Below, in pieces: positions 8,302 to 16,344 of a stretch of 64,000 nucleotides of DNA. The translations under genes and the position numbers were made by a program. The notes under the pieces are model-generated. The model did no database searches. It worked only from the letters and a program-made list of their open reading frames with translations, and had not been told where the DNA came from. Each line of letters opens with the position of its first letter. Position 1 is the first letter of the stretch. The stretch comes from Streptomyces sclerotialus (lineage in GTDB: Bacteria; Actinomycetota; Actinomycetes; Streptomycetales; Streptomycetaceae): the NCBI RefSeq assembly GCF_040907265.1, contig NZ_JBFOHP010000002.1:4216001-4280000 (forward strand), read 5' to 3'.

Positions 8302-9141
8302 CTAGGCGGGACCTTCGATACGGGCGTGGCGGCCGATCCAGGCGTGCATGGCGATGGCGGCGGCCGCCCCCGCGTTGATCGAGCGGGTCGAGCCGAACTG
8401 CGCGATCGAGCAGACCATCGAGGCGTGCGCCCGGGCCTCCTCGGTCAGCCCCGGCCCTTCCTGCCCGAAGAGCAGCACGCAGCGCCGCGGCAGTTCCGTG
8501 GTCTCCAGCGGGACGGCGCCGGGGAGATTGTCGATCCCGATGATCGGCAGCTCCTCGGCGGCCGCCCAGGCGGTGAGGTCGGCGGTGCCGGGGTGGTGGC
8601 GCACGTGCTGGTAGCGGTCGGTCACCATCGCGCCCCGCCGGTTCCAGCGTCGCCGGCCGACGATGTGGATCTCCTTCGCCAGGAAGGCGTTGGCGGTCCG
8701 TACGACCGAGCCGATGTTGAAGTCGTGGCCCCAGTTCTCCACGGCCACATGGAAGTCGTGACGGCGGGTGTCCAGGTCGGCGACGATCGCCTCGCGGGTC
8801 CAGTAGCGGTAGCGGTCGACGACGTTGCGCCGGTCACCGTGCGCGAGCAGCTCCGGGTCGTACCGCTCGTCCTGCGGCCAGGGCTCCGGGTGCGGCCCGA
8901 CGCCGACGACCGTCGCGAAGCCCTCGTCGTACTGCACGGGCTCGGCGGACCTCCCGGACTCGTCGGGCAGGATCGTCGCCGGTCCGGTGGTGCGCCGGCC
9001 GGGGCCGTCCGGACGACCGGGGACATCCTGGCCGCCGGGGCCGTCCTGACCACCGACGAAGGTGTCCTGGCCCTCAGAGGTGCCCTGACCGCTGCCGGAG
9101 GTGTCCCGACCGCTGCCAGGGGCCGTTTTCTCGCTGCTCAC
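8302..9141 (-). CDS. TrmH/SpoU-family RNA methyltransferase
   Basis: A 279-residue protein. The first 90 residues are a Gly/Ser/Asp/Gln-rich disordered tail (repeats such as GSGQGTSEGQDTF). The C-terminal SPOUT domain shows the TrmH motifs NWGHDFNIGSVVRTANAF, LLFGQEGPGLT and SIAQFGSTRSINAGAAAAIA, which form the SAM-binding knot. It probably 2'-O-methylates a tRNA or rRNA; the target cannot be told. The GTG start (9139-9141) overlaps the HTTM stop in a GTGA arrangement, so it is the last cistron of a three-gene operon. The longer upstream reading is only an open frame through the HTTM gene. Confidence 0.87.
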   Translation of the reverse strand: MSSEKTAPGSGRDTSGSGQGTSEGQDTFVGGQDGPGGQDVPGRPDGPGRRTTGPATILPDESGRSAEPVQYDEGFATVVGVGPHPEPWPQDERYDPELLAHGDRRNVVDRYRYWTREAIVADLDTRRHDFHVAVENWGHDFNIGSVVRTANAFLAKEIHIVGRRRWNRRGAMVTDRYQHVRHHPGTADLTAWAAAEELPIIGIDNLPGAVPLETTELPRRCVLLFGQEGPGLTEEARAHASMVCSIAQFGSTRSINAGAAAAIAMHAWIGRHARIEGPA

Positions 9142-10472
9142 CCCACGAGCGTATGGCCACCGCCGGACTCCCGCGTACGAGCCCCTGGCCCGCCGGCCGG
9201 CTCCTCCCCGGCCTCCGCCGCCGGCACACCCCCGGACGCCGGCGGCGCGGCGCCACCCGGGAGCACCCGGCCGCGGAGCGCTGCCGCCCGCGCACCCAGC
9301 CAGCGCAGGAAGTTCGTGGGCAGGAAGACCGAGTCGGCCGCCACCATCGCGAGGGAGAAGAACGGCAGCCCGAGCAGTACCGCGATGGACAGGTGCTCCA
9401 GGATCATCGCCACCAGCAGGACATTCTTCAGACGCCGGTTGAAGAGCGTGAAGGGGAAGGCGACCTGCAGGATCACCGTGCCGTAGGTGATCAGCATGAT
9501 CAGCAGCCCGTTGCCCGCGAGCACCGAGGAGAGCTCGGGCCACGGCGAGAAGTAGTCCAGGTGCATCGGGTAGAAGACCGCGGTGCCGTCCTGCCAGCGG
9601 CTGCCCTGGATCTTGTACCAGCCGGCCGTGGCGTAGATCAGGCAGACCTCCACCACGATGACCAGCAGCGCACCGTTGTGCGCGAGGTCGGCGACGGTGT
9701 TCAGGACCGTACGGGGCTCCCCCGGCGCGTAACGCCGCACCCACCACCACACACCGTGCACCAGCCACAGCGCCCACAGCGCCAGACCCCAGCCCACGTG
9801 CGGGAACGGCCCGTCGGCCGACCACTCCAGCCCGTACAGCCCCAGCAGCTGCGCGAGGGCGAGGGCCAGTCCGAGGAAGGACCACAGGAGCACGCCGGTC
9901 ACGTCCCGGCCCGGCGCATCGCCGGCACCGGCCTCGGCCGCCTTCCGCGCGCGCCGGGCGTCCAGCGACCAGACCTGCCCGCACCGGGTCAGGACCAGGT
10001 ACATCGACATCAGGTGGATGACGTTGTCGCCGCCGTCCCCGAGGAAGACGCTGCGGTTCTGCAGCGACAGCACGCCGATCATGAACAGTACGGACATGGT
10101 GCGGGTGCGCCAGCCGACCAGCAGGAGCGCGCTGATCACCATCGCCAGCCCGTACACCAGCTCGAACCAGCCCCGCCCGTCGAACCAGACCAGTACCGAG
10201 AAGGACCCGTTGTTCCCGAGCAGCCGGCGGGCCATGTCCAAGGTCCAGGGACCGTCCGGCCCGTAGAGCTCATGGCGGTGCGGCCACTCACGCAGCAGGA
10301 AGAGCAGCCAGGTCGCCGCGAAGCCGATACGGATCACCGCGGTCTGGTACGGGGCGAACGGACCGGCCGTCACCCGGGCGAACCCGCGGCCGATCGCGCG
10401 CTCTATCCAGGTGTCCCGTACGACGTAGTCGTCCGCGCCGGCACTCCTGGGCTCCATGGGGTGCGTGGTCAC
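9138..10472 (-). CDS. HTTM-domain integral membrane protein
   Basis: A 444-residue polytopic membrane protein with about eight hydrophobic segments, starting at residues 35-55 (RIGFAATWLLFLLREWPHR). The conserved HTTM features include GDGGDNVIHLMSMYLVLTR and the ATAGWYKIQGSRWQDGTAVFYP stretch near the fourth to fifth helices. The HTTM domain is shared with vitamin K-dependent gamma-carboxylase, but bacterial members are mostly uncharacterised. The C-terminal 60 residues are Gly/Pro/Ala-rich and cytosolic-looking. The GTG start overlaps the stop of the DUF5819 gene and its own stop overlaps the TrmH start. The DUF5819-HTTM pair probably forms one membrane complex. Confidence 0.82.
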   Translation of the reverse strand: MTTHPMEPRSAGADDYVVRDTWIERAIGRGFARVTAGPFAPYQTAVIRIGFAATWLLFLLREWPHRHELYGPDGPWTLDMARRLLGNNGSFSVLVWFDGRGWFELVYGLAMVISALLLVGWRTRTMSVLFMIGVLSLQNRSVFLGDGGDNVIHLMSMYLVLTRCGQVWSLDARRARKAAEAGAGDAPGRDVTGVLLWSFLGLALALAQLLGLYGLEWSADGPFPHVGWGLALWALWLVHGVWWWVRRYAPGEPRTVLNTVADLAHNGALLVIVVEVCLIYATAGWYKIQGSRWQDGTAVFYPMHLDYFSPWPELSSVLAGNGLLIMLITYGTVILQVAFPFTLFNRRLKNVLLVAMILEHLSIAVLLGLPFFSLAMVAADSVFLPTNFLRWLGARAAALRGRVLPGGAAPPASGGVPAAEAGEEPAGGPGARTRESGGGHTLVG

Positions 10473-11158
10473 TTGTTGCTCGCCCCCTCGGGCAGGTCGT
10501 CGACGGTGACCGGCCACCAGGGCAGGACCCGGTACACGGGCTTGTCGCTGATCTCCTCGCTGCTCCACGGTGGCGGCCCCACGGGCGTCGTCACCGACCG
10601 GAACTCCAGCCGGTCGACCGTGCCGCCCCGCGCCGTCCACTGCTCACCGAGGCGGTTCAGCGCGATCCGCCGCAGATAGCGCTCGGAGAGCTCACCGCGG
10701 ACGCCTCTGGCGCGGTTCTGCTCGTCGTGCGAGCCGACGAAGGACTCCCAGGCGCGGCGCAGCTCGTTCTGCTGCGTGTGGCTGGGGAGAAGGTTGTGGT
10801 GAATGGCCCGGCCGTCGAGCGCGGTCAGGTCGGTCCAGCCGGTCGTCCACGCACGGCCGCCGTCCCCGGGGCGCACCTCCGCACGGACCTGTACGGAGAC
10901 GTTCTGCTGCAGCGGGTTGGGCGCGAACAGCTTCCAGTTCTGCTCGTACTCCGGGTAGACGTAGTCGTCGATCGCGGCACCGTGCGCCTTGGTGAGCGTG
11001 TTGGACGGCGCGACGTGTAGGAACATCATCGCGATGTGGACCAGCGCGGCCACCGCGATGCCGCCCGCCGCGGTCGCCAGCACGATCCGCGAAGGCAGTG
11101 AGAGCACAGCGGCCGGTGGCTTCTCCGGTGGCCGCGTTTCCTCCGCGTATGACTGCAT
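10469..11158 (-). CDS. DUF5819-family membrane-anchored protein
   Basis: A 229-residue protein with one N-terminal transmembrane helix (about residues 23-45, SRIVLATAAGGIAVAALVHIA). It continues as an extracytoplasmic domain containing YVYPEYEQNWKLFAPNPLQQN, the hallmark of DUF5819. The ATG at 11156-11158 was chosen because the longer open frame upstream lacks conserved residues. It is first in an operon with the HTTM protein (GTGA overlap). Its function is unknown; constant pairing with HTTM suggests it is an accessory or substrate-positioning subunit. Confidence 0.8.
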   Translation of the reverse strand: MQSYAEETRPPEKPPAAVLSLPSRIVLATAAGGIAVAALVHIAMMFLHVAPSNTLTKAHGAAIDDYVYPEYEQNWKLFAPNPLQQNVSVQVRAEVRPGDGGRAWTTGWTDLTALDGRAIHHNLLPSHTQQNELRRAWESFVGSHDEQNRARGVRGELSERYLRRIALNRLGEQWTARGGTVDRLEFRSVTTPVGPPPWSSEEISDKPVYRVLPWWPVTVDDLPEGASNK

Positions 11159-11244
11159 TTCTGCCCCGTTCCCCGGTCCCGTGCGGCGCTTTCCCGCCAC
11201 GGAACCGTACCCAGGCAGCGCACGCGGCGTCAGCGATCCCCCAG

Positions 11245-11253
11245 TTGTCCACA
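11245..11253 (+). promoter_or_regulatory. isolated perfect DnaA box
   Basis: TTGTCCACA, an exact consensus match, lies between the divergent DUF5819 gene and the acyl-CoA dehydrogenase relic. It is a single site about 40 kb from oriC and may be fortuitous. Confidence 0.35.
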
Positions 11254-11381
11254 GGCTCGACACCTCCCGTCCCGCCCCGTCGGACAGCACCGGCCGCACC
11301 CCGGCCGCCCGCCGCCATTCCCAATTCCTGCAACCTGTTCTGCCTTGCAGGCCCCCGACGGTGCGCGCGGAAGGACAGGCA

Positions 11382-12014
11382 GTGGACTTCGCCTTGACCG
11401 CCTTCACCGAGGAACAGCAGGCGGCCGCCGAAGCGGCCGGGGCCGTCTTCTCCGGAGTCGCCCCCGACACCGTCCCGTCCCCCGCCCTCACCACAGGAGC
11501 CGTCGCCGACGACATCGACCCCGGTCTCTGGCGCACCCTGGCCGACGCCGACCTGCTCGGCCTCTGCCTCGTCCCCGGGTACGGCGGTTCCGGGCTCGCC
11601 CCCCTCGCGCTCTGCCTCGTCCTGCGCGAATCCGTCAAGGTCCTCGCCCGCGTACCGCTGCTGGAGACCAGCGCCGCCGCACTCGCCCTGCAGACGTACG
11701 CCGGCCCCGCCCTCCGCCAGGAAACGCTGCCCCGCATCGGCCGCGGCGAACCGGTCCTCACCGTCGCCACCGCCGACCGCACCGGACACGAACCGGCCGA
11801 ACTGGCCGAACTGGCCGTCGAGGGCACCAGAAAGGCACCCACTGGCCCCTGCACGGCATCCACAGCGCCGTACTCTGTGCCGACACCGACTACCCGCTGC
11901 ACCGCTACCACGCCTGGGCCGAGCAACTGGACTCGCACTCGGTCCGGCCCGGCCCCGGCCCCGGCCCACGAGGAAGCACTCGGAGACCTGCCGGCCGCCC
12001 ATCCGCTGGGGTGA
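11382..12014 (+). pseudogene. acyl-CoA dehydrogenase relic (internal deletion and frameshifts)
   Basis: The first about 145 codons from GTG 11382 (AAGGA ribosome site at 11371-11375) read as the N-terminal helical domain of an acyl-CoA dehydrogenase: DFALTAFTEEQQAAAEAAG, then PALTTGAVADDIDPGLWRTL, then SAAALALQTYAGPALRQ. After ELAVEG the frame loses similarity. The +2-shifted frame then shows a typical C-terminal end (LHGIHS...DTDYPLHRYHAWAEQLD), and the last piece (AHEEALGDLPAAHPLG) is back in the first frame. The substrate-binding and FAD-binding core, including the catalytic Glu, is missing. Promoter and ribosome site still look sound, so a short fragment could be made. I infer loss of more than half of a gene of about 370 codons. 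Confidence 0.82.
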
Positions 12015-12063
12015 ACCGCCCCCGGGAAGCGGACCCGAAAAGCGCGGCGGCGCCCCGCTCCAC

Positions 12064-12077
12064 GTTTCACGTGAAAC
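12064..12077. promoter_or_regulatory. parS: parS site
   Basis: Perfect GTTTCACGTGAAAC, the ParB binding palindrome of Streptomyces. It lies between the acyl-CoA dehydrogenase relic and the rhodanese gene, and is the leftmost parS in the window, about 39 kb from oriC. Confidence 0.93.
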
Positions 12078-12110
12078 AGAGCGCCGCCGCGAAAAGCCTT
12101 CAGCCGACGG

Positions 12111-12455
12111 TCAGATGACCGCGCCGGTCCCGCCCTGATCGGTGACCACCGGACGACCGGCAGCCTCCCAGGCCTGCATACCGCCATCGACGTTCACCGC
12201 GTCGACGCCCTGCTGCACCAGGTACTGCGTCACCTGAGCCGAACGGCCACCGACCCGGCACAGCACGTACACCTTGCCGCCCTCAGGCGCCTTCTCCGTC
12301 AGCTCGCCGAAACGCGAGACGAAGTCACTCATCGGGATGTGCAGGGCGCCCTCGGCGTGCCCGGCCTCCCACTCGTCGTTCTCACGCACGTCCAGCAGGA
12401 AATCCGCCGGCGTGAGCGCATCGACACCGACCGTGGGCACAGAACCAAAATGCAT
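12111..12455 (-). CDS. rhodanese-like sulfurtransferase
   Basis: A 114-residue single rhodanese domain. The active-site loop CRVGGR begins at Cys66, preceded by the usual DVRENDEWEAGHAEGALHIP segment with the conserved Asp-Val-Arg. Single-domain rhodaneses carry persulfide sulfur on this Cys for thiol or tRNA sulfur transfer. The ATG at 12453-12455 is used because upstream codons are Arg/Gly-rich and unconserved. It is followed on the same strand by no close partner; the J-domain gene lies 43 bp upstream. The specific acceptor is unknown. Confidence 0.9.
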   Translation of the reverse strand: MHFGSVPTVGVDALTPADFLLDVRENDEWEAGHAEGALHIPMSDFVSRFGELTEKAPEGGKVYVLCRVGGRSAQVTQYLVQQGVDAVNVDGGMQAWEAAGRPVVTDQGGTGAVI

Positions 12456-12498
12456 GGCCCCGACGCTACCCGACCGGCCTCTCTCCACGCTCCCCGCG

Positions 12499-13365
12499 CT
12501 ACCCGACCAGCTGCGCCAGCCGCTGCTCCCGCTCCGCCACATCGGCCAGCAGCTTCTCGGCGATCTCCGCCAGCAACGCGTCCGGGTCATCCGGCGCCAT
12601 CTTGAGCATCTGCCCGATCGCGCTCTCCTCCAGCTCCGCGGCCAGCGCCGTCAGCAGCTCCTTGCGCTCCGCCAGCCACTCCAGCCGCGCGTACAGCTCC
12701 TCGCTCTCGCTCAGCAGCCGCTCCTGCGGCACCGGCCCGGCCTCCCACTCCGCCGCCAGCTCCCGCAGCACCGCCTCGTCACCCGATGCGTACGCGGCGT
12801 TGACCCGCGAGATGAACGCGTCCCGGCGCTCCCGCTCCCGCTCGTCCTGCGCCAGGTCCGGATGCGCCTTGCGCACCAGCTCCCGGTAGACCTTGCGGGC
12901 CTCCTCGCTCGGCCGGACCTTCTGCGGCGGGCGCACCGGCTGGTCCGTGAGCATCGCCTGCGCCTCCGGCCACAGGCCCTCCGAGCCCATCCAGCCGTGG
13001 AACAGCTCCTCCACACCCGGCATCGGCAGGACGGCGGCACGCAGCTCCTGCGCCCTGCGCACATCCTCGGGATCACCCGACCGCGCCGCGACGGCCTCCG
13101 CGATCTGCGCATCCAGCTCGTCCAGCCGCGAGTACATCGGCCCGAGCCGCTGATGGTGCAGACGGGAGAAGTTCTCGACCTCCACCCGGAAGGTCTCCAC
13201 CGCGATCTCGAACTCGATCAGTGCCTGCTCGGCGGCCCGCACGGCCTGCGCGAGCCGAGCCGTACCGGCGTCCTGTCCCTCGGGGCCGCCCGCCCCCGGA
13301 CCCTGCGGGCCGCCGCCACCGGCTGCCTGGCCGTCCTGCCCGTTCTCCGCTTGCGAGTTCGTCAC
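12499..13365 (-). CDS. J-domain-containing protein
   Basis: A 288-residue, Glu/Arg/Ala-rich, largely helical protein. It has a J-domain-like segment near residues 150-190 with the HPD tripeptide in RKAHPDLAQDERERERRDAF, the motif that stimulates Hsp70 ATPase. The J-domain is internal rather than N-terminal. It is flanked by coiled-coil-prone stretches (QALIEFEIAVETFRVEVENF and the C-terminal LAERKELLTALAAELEES). The N-terminal 40 residues are Gly/Gln-rich. GTG start. It probably acts as a specialised DnaK co-chaperone; the client is not known. Confidence 0.78.
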   Translation of the reverse strand: MTNSQAENGQDGQAAGGGGPQGPGAGGPEGQDAGTARLAQAVRAAEQALIEFEIAVETFRVEVENFSRLHHQRLGPMYSRLDELDAQIAEAVAARSGDPEDVRRAQELRAAVLPMPGVEELFHGWMGSEGLWPEAQAMLTDQPVRPPQKVRPSEEARKVYRELVRKAHPDLAQDERERERRDAFISRVNAAYASGDEAVLRELAAEWEAGPVPQERLLSESEELYARLEWLAERKELLTALAAELEESAIGQMLKMAPDDPDALLAEIAEKLLADVAEREQRLAQLVG

Positions 13366-13386
13366 CCGGCCACCCTAAGGCCCGGC

Positions 13387-14880
13387 TCACACTCCCGGCT
13401 CCGCGGCCATCCGGCCGTTGCGCACCGCGGTCACCAGCTCCTGATGATCCGCCTCCGTACGGTCCGCGTACGCCACCGCGAACGAGGCCAGCGCCTCGTC
13501 CAGCGCTCCGTTCTTCCCGCAGTACCCGGCGACCAGCCGCGGATCGGCACTGTGCGCATGGGCCCTGGCCAGCAACGCACCGGTCATCCGCGCGTAGTCG
13601 TCCAGCTCGTCCGCCGGCAGCGCCGCCGGATCCACGCTGCCCTTACGGTTGCGGAACTGCCGCACCTGGAAAGGCAGCCCCTCGCGCCGCCCGTCCGGCC
13701 CGGCCTCCCCGCCGTACACCGTCGTCCAGCCCAGCAGCATGTCGCTCACGACCTGCATCCGCTTCTGGCCCAGCACCACCCGGCGCGCCTCGTGCTCCAC
13801 AGGTGTCACCTCGAACCCGGCCTTCTGCACATACGGCACCAGAGCCGAGGCACGCACCTCCTTCACCTGCAGCACCAGCGGCTCGCCCAAGTGATCCAGC
13901 AGCAGGACGACGTACGACCGGAGCCCCACGCTGCCCGTACCGACGACCCGGAAAGCCACGTCGTGCACCGCGTACCGGGACAACAGCGGCCGGCGGTCGT
14001 CGGGCAGCGTCCGCAGGTACCCGGCCAGCCCCGTCACCACCGCCGCTGCCTCCGCGTCCGGCACCCGCCGCAGCACGGGCGGCGCGTCCACGAACCGCCG
14101 CAGCACACCACCGCGCCCCGCGCCCGTGCCCCCGCCTGCCGTACCCCCGCTGCCGCCGCCGTCACCCGGTACTTCCTCGGTCGCCTTCGCGGCGAAGCGC
14201 GCGCTGGTGTTCCTACGCGCCTTGTCCATGACGCGCTCCAGGGTCCCCACCAGATCCCGGGCATCGGCGTGCGAGACCAGGTCCTCGTCCACGATGGCGT
14301 GCCACGCGTCCAGCGCGGGCATCCGCGCCAGCAGCCGCATCGTGCGGCGGTACGCGCCCGCCGCGTCCCGTGCCGCGTCCCGGCAGACGTCCTCGTCCGC
14401 CCCCGCCTCGCGGCCCGCCAGGACGAGCGAGGCCGCCAGCCGCTTCAGGTCCCACTCCCACGGCCCCCGCACGGTCTCGTCGAAGTCGTTCAGATCGATC
14501 ACGAGCCGCCCGCGCGCGTCGGCGTACAGGCCGAAGTTCGCGGCGTGCGCGTCACCGCAGATCTGCGCCGCGATGCCGGTGACGGGCGTGGTCATCAGGT
14601 CGTACGCCATCAACCCGGCCGAGCCGCGCAGAAAGGCGAACGGCGAGGCAGCCATCCGGCCGACCCGTATCGGCACCAGCTCCGGCAGCCGGTCGGCGTT
14701 GGACTCCTCCACCGCCGCCACGGCGCCGGGCCGGCCACCCCCGACGACCAGCGCGGCATGCGCGGACCGCGGAACCGTCTCCCGCAACGCCTTCCCGACG
14801 GCCTTCGGCCCGGGCCCGCCCTCACCCCCGTCACCACGCCGCGCGAAGCCACTGACGTAGGGGAGACGCGGGGTGTCCAT
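13387..14880 (-). CDS. DUF2252 domain protein
   Basis: A 497-residue protein covering a full DUF2252 domain. Conserved stretches are RVGRMAASPFAFLRGSAGLM, QICGDAHAANFGLYAD and DLNDFDETVRGPWEWDLKRL, which resemble the catalytic loop (HxDxxxxN-like GDAHAANFG) and DFD-type metal site of aminoglycoside phosphotransferase/kinase-like folds. A small-molecule kinase-like activity is inferred; no substrate is known for the family. A Gly/Thr-rich loop (about residues 240-255) interrupts the middle. ATG start at 14880 in a G-rich leader. Confidence 0.82.
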   Translation of the reverse strand: MDTPRLPYVSGFARRGDGGEGGPGPKAVGKALRETVPRSAHAALVVGGGRPGAVAAVEESNADRLPELVPIRVGRMAASPFAFLRGSAGLMAYDLMTTPVTGIAAQICGDAHAANFGLYADARGRLVIDLNDFDETVRGPWEWDLKRLAASLVLAGREAGADEDVCRDAARDAAGAYRRTMRLLARMPALDAWHAIVDEDLVSHADARDLVGTLERVMDKARRNTSARFAAKATEEVPGDGGGSGGTAGGGTGAGRGGVLRRFVDAPPVLRRVPDAEAAAVVTGLAGYLRTLPDDRRPLLSRYAVHDVAFRVVGTGSVGLRSYVVLLLDHLGEPLVLQVKEVRASALVPYVQKAGFEVTPVEHEARRVVLGQKRMQVVSDMLLGWTTVYGGEAGPDGRREGLPFQVRQFRNRKGSVDPAALPADELDDYARMTGALLARAHAHSADPRLVAGYCGKNGALDEALASFAVAYADRTEADHQELVTAVRNGRMAAEPGV

Positions 14881-15043
14881 GGGCGGGTCCTTCGGTCGGG
14901 GAGTGGCGCGGACGGGGGTGGGAGGCGGGCAGGGGCGAGGGGAAATCGGGGCGGGGGGGAGGGGGAGGGTCGGGCGGGGGCGGAGAGCGGCGCGGGGGCC
15001 TCCCCCCCGCCCCCTCGAACATCCAGGCCTTCAGACCTTCAGG

Positions 15044-15064
15044 TCCCCAGTCCCCAGTCCCCAG
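15044..15064. repeat. tandem heptamer repeat (TCCCCAG)x3
   Basis: Three uninterrupted copies of TCCCCAG followed by TCCC and further C-tracts. The minus strand therefore has at least four G-runs close together, compatible with a G-quadruplex. Confidence 0.8.
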
Positions 15065-15205
15065 TCCCGAGGCCCCAGCCCCCAGTCCCCCCAGCCCACC
15101 CCGCACCACCCGCCCCATCCAGCCATCCGCCCCCTTCTTTTCGGACGGAATGCGGGACGTCGTCGGGGAAGACGCTACAGACAAGCGGGGGCGGGCGGCA
15201 GGGCC

Positions 15206-15214
15206 TGTGGATAA
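15206..15214 (-). promoter_or_regulatory. perfect DnaA box upstream of marR
   Basis: TGTGGATAA (complement TTATCCACA) lies 110 bp upstream of the MarR start. It is a single site, so function is uncertain. Confidence 0.35.
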
Positions 15215-15323
15215 CTTCGAGGGGGAGGGCAAAAGCAGGCAGCTCAGACACCAGGCCACACAAGGTTGTACTATGCAACAAAAGCCGGGAAAGGCAAGGA
15301 AAAGGCAAGGGAAGGCAACGACA

Positions 15324-15758
15324 GTGGCTCAGCGAGACGACTCCGTCGGCATCATCCAGCAGGAGCTGACCGCCTTCGCACGCCGCGCACGCGCCACCGC
15401 GGCCCGGATGCACCCCGAGCTCTCGCTCGTCTCGTACACCCTCCTCGCCCACCTGGACGACCAGAAGGGCTGTCGCGCCACCGACCTCGCCGCGCATTAC
15501 ATGCTGGACAAGTCCACCGTCAGTCGGCAGATCTCCGCACTGGAACGGCTGGGCTTCGTCGAGCGCCGGGTCGACCCCGACGACCACCGGGTGCAGGTGC
15601 TGCACCCCACCGACCTCGGCGCGCAGGTGCTCGCCGGCGCGGACGCGCAGCGCCGCCAGGCCTTCACCGACCGGCTGGCCGACTGGGACGACGCGGACCT
15701 GAAGCGCTTCGCCTCGTACCTGCTGCGCTACAACGAAGCGCAGCAGAAGCTGGGCTGA
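15324..15758 (+). CDS. MarR-family transcriptional regulator
   Basis: A 144-residue winged-helix protein: DLAAHYMLDKSTVSRQISAL is the recognition helix region and ERRVDPDDHRVQVLHPT is the beta-wing. MarR proteins are dimeric repressors that release DNA on binding phenolic or redox ligands. The GTG at 15324 has a GGGAAGG site 8 bases upstream and gives the normal family length. An ATG at 15273 in the same frame would add 17 basic residues. No adjacent transporter or enzyme gene points to a target. Confidence 0.88.
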   Translation: MAQRDDSVGIIQQELTAFARRARATAARMHPELSLVSYTLLAHLDDQKGCRATDLAAHYMLDKSTVSRQISALERLGFVERRVDPDDHRVQVLHPTDLGAQVLAGADAQRRQAFTDRLADWDDADLKRFASYLLRYNEAQQKLG

Positions 15759-15828
15759 CCCGCCCGGCCACCACAGGACGGGACCGAGCCGGGCGCGACA
15801 ACCAGGCGCGACGCCAAGAGCTCCGCCC

Positions 15829-16191
15829 TCAGTCCCGGAACTGCTCCGGGCACCGGCCGCCCTCCGCCAGGTACGTCTCGGCCCAGCGCGCCAGCTCCTT
15901 GAGCGCCGGCTCCAGGGCGAGCCCGGCGGTGGAGAGGCGGTAGGCCACGCGCAGCGGCGGGCCCGCGTCGACCTCGCGGATCACCAGTCCCGCCGAGCCC
16001 AGCTCCACGAGCCGGTCGGAGAGCATGCGCTCGCTGATGCCGGGGATCGCTCGCCGCAGGTCGGCGAAGTGCACCGGGCCCGACATCAGGGTGGCCACGA
16101 TCAGCCCTGTCCAGCGCTTACCGAGCAGCCCGAAGACGCGCGTCATGCCGCCGTCGACCTGCTTGCATGCCTCTCCGCCGCGATCCGCCAT
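15829..16191 (-). CDS. HxlR-family transcriptional regulator
   Basis: A 120-residue winged-helix protein of the HxlR/YodB type: MTRVFGLLGKRWTGLIVATL, then FADLRRAIPGISERMLSDRL (recognition region), then a wing. A Cys at residue 9 lies near the N-terminus, where YodB-type quinone/diamide sensors carry their redox Cys. A second Cys is near the C-terminus. It is divergent from an FMN azoreductase, the same arrangement as YodB-AzoR1 in Bacillus, so it is probably a repressor of that enzyme responding to electrophiles. This is inferred. Confidence 0.87.
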   Translation of the reverse strand: MADRGGEACKQVDGGMTRVFGLLGKRWTGLIVATLMSGPVHFADLRRAIPGISERMLSDRLVELGSAGLVIREVDAGPPLRVAYRLSTAGLALEPALKELARWAETYLAEGGRCPEQFRD

Positions 16192-16219
16192 GGGACCAGG
16201 GTACTGCTTTCCCGTTGGG

Positions 16220-16234
16220 TACTGCAGAAAAGTA
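16220..16234. promoter_or_regulatory. candidate HxlR/YodB-type operator
   Basis: TACTGCAGAAAAGTA has TACT/AGTA arms separated by 7 bp, resembling the TACT...AGTA operators of YodB/HxlR proteins. It is centred in the 153-bp gap between the HxlR gene and azoR. A direct repeat of GGGTACTGC lies at about 16199-16225. Confidence 0.45.
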
Positions 16235-16344
16235 AGTGACTGTGCTATTCATAGGTACATACGGTTTTACACCTACCGCCGAGGTAGGGGACGCCGGCCA
16301 TCAGCCCCGGCCCCTACCGGCCCATAGCCACCAGGAGCCCCACC

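Larger units (their letters stand above)
14881..15323. other. intergenic region with G-rich and C-rich blocks
   Basis: A 443-bp gap between the divergent DUF2252 and MarR genes. It holds a G-rich block on the plus strand (about 14911-14995, many runs of 3-8 G), a C-run/G-run hairpin around 14992-15010, three tandem copies of TCCCCAG (15044-15064) followed by more C-runs to about 15115, and a perfect DnaA box (15206-15214). The promoters of both flanking genes must lie here, but no clear -10/-35 pair stands out. No gene is seen. Confidence 0.7.

Noticed and set aside
15044..15115. Tandem C-rich repeats as a possible CRISPR
   Set aside because: Units are 7 bp without unique spacers.
12274..15369. 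Plus-strand frame of about 1030 codons
   Set aside because: Spans the minus-strand rhodanese, J-domain and DUF2252 genes; sequence is Arg/Pro/His-rich and not protein-like.
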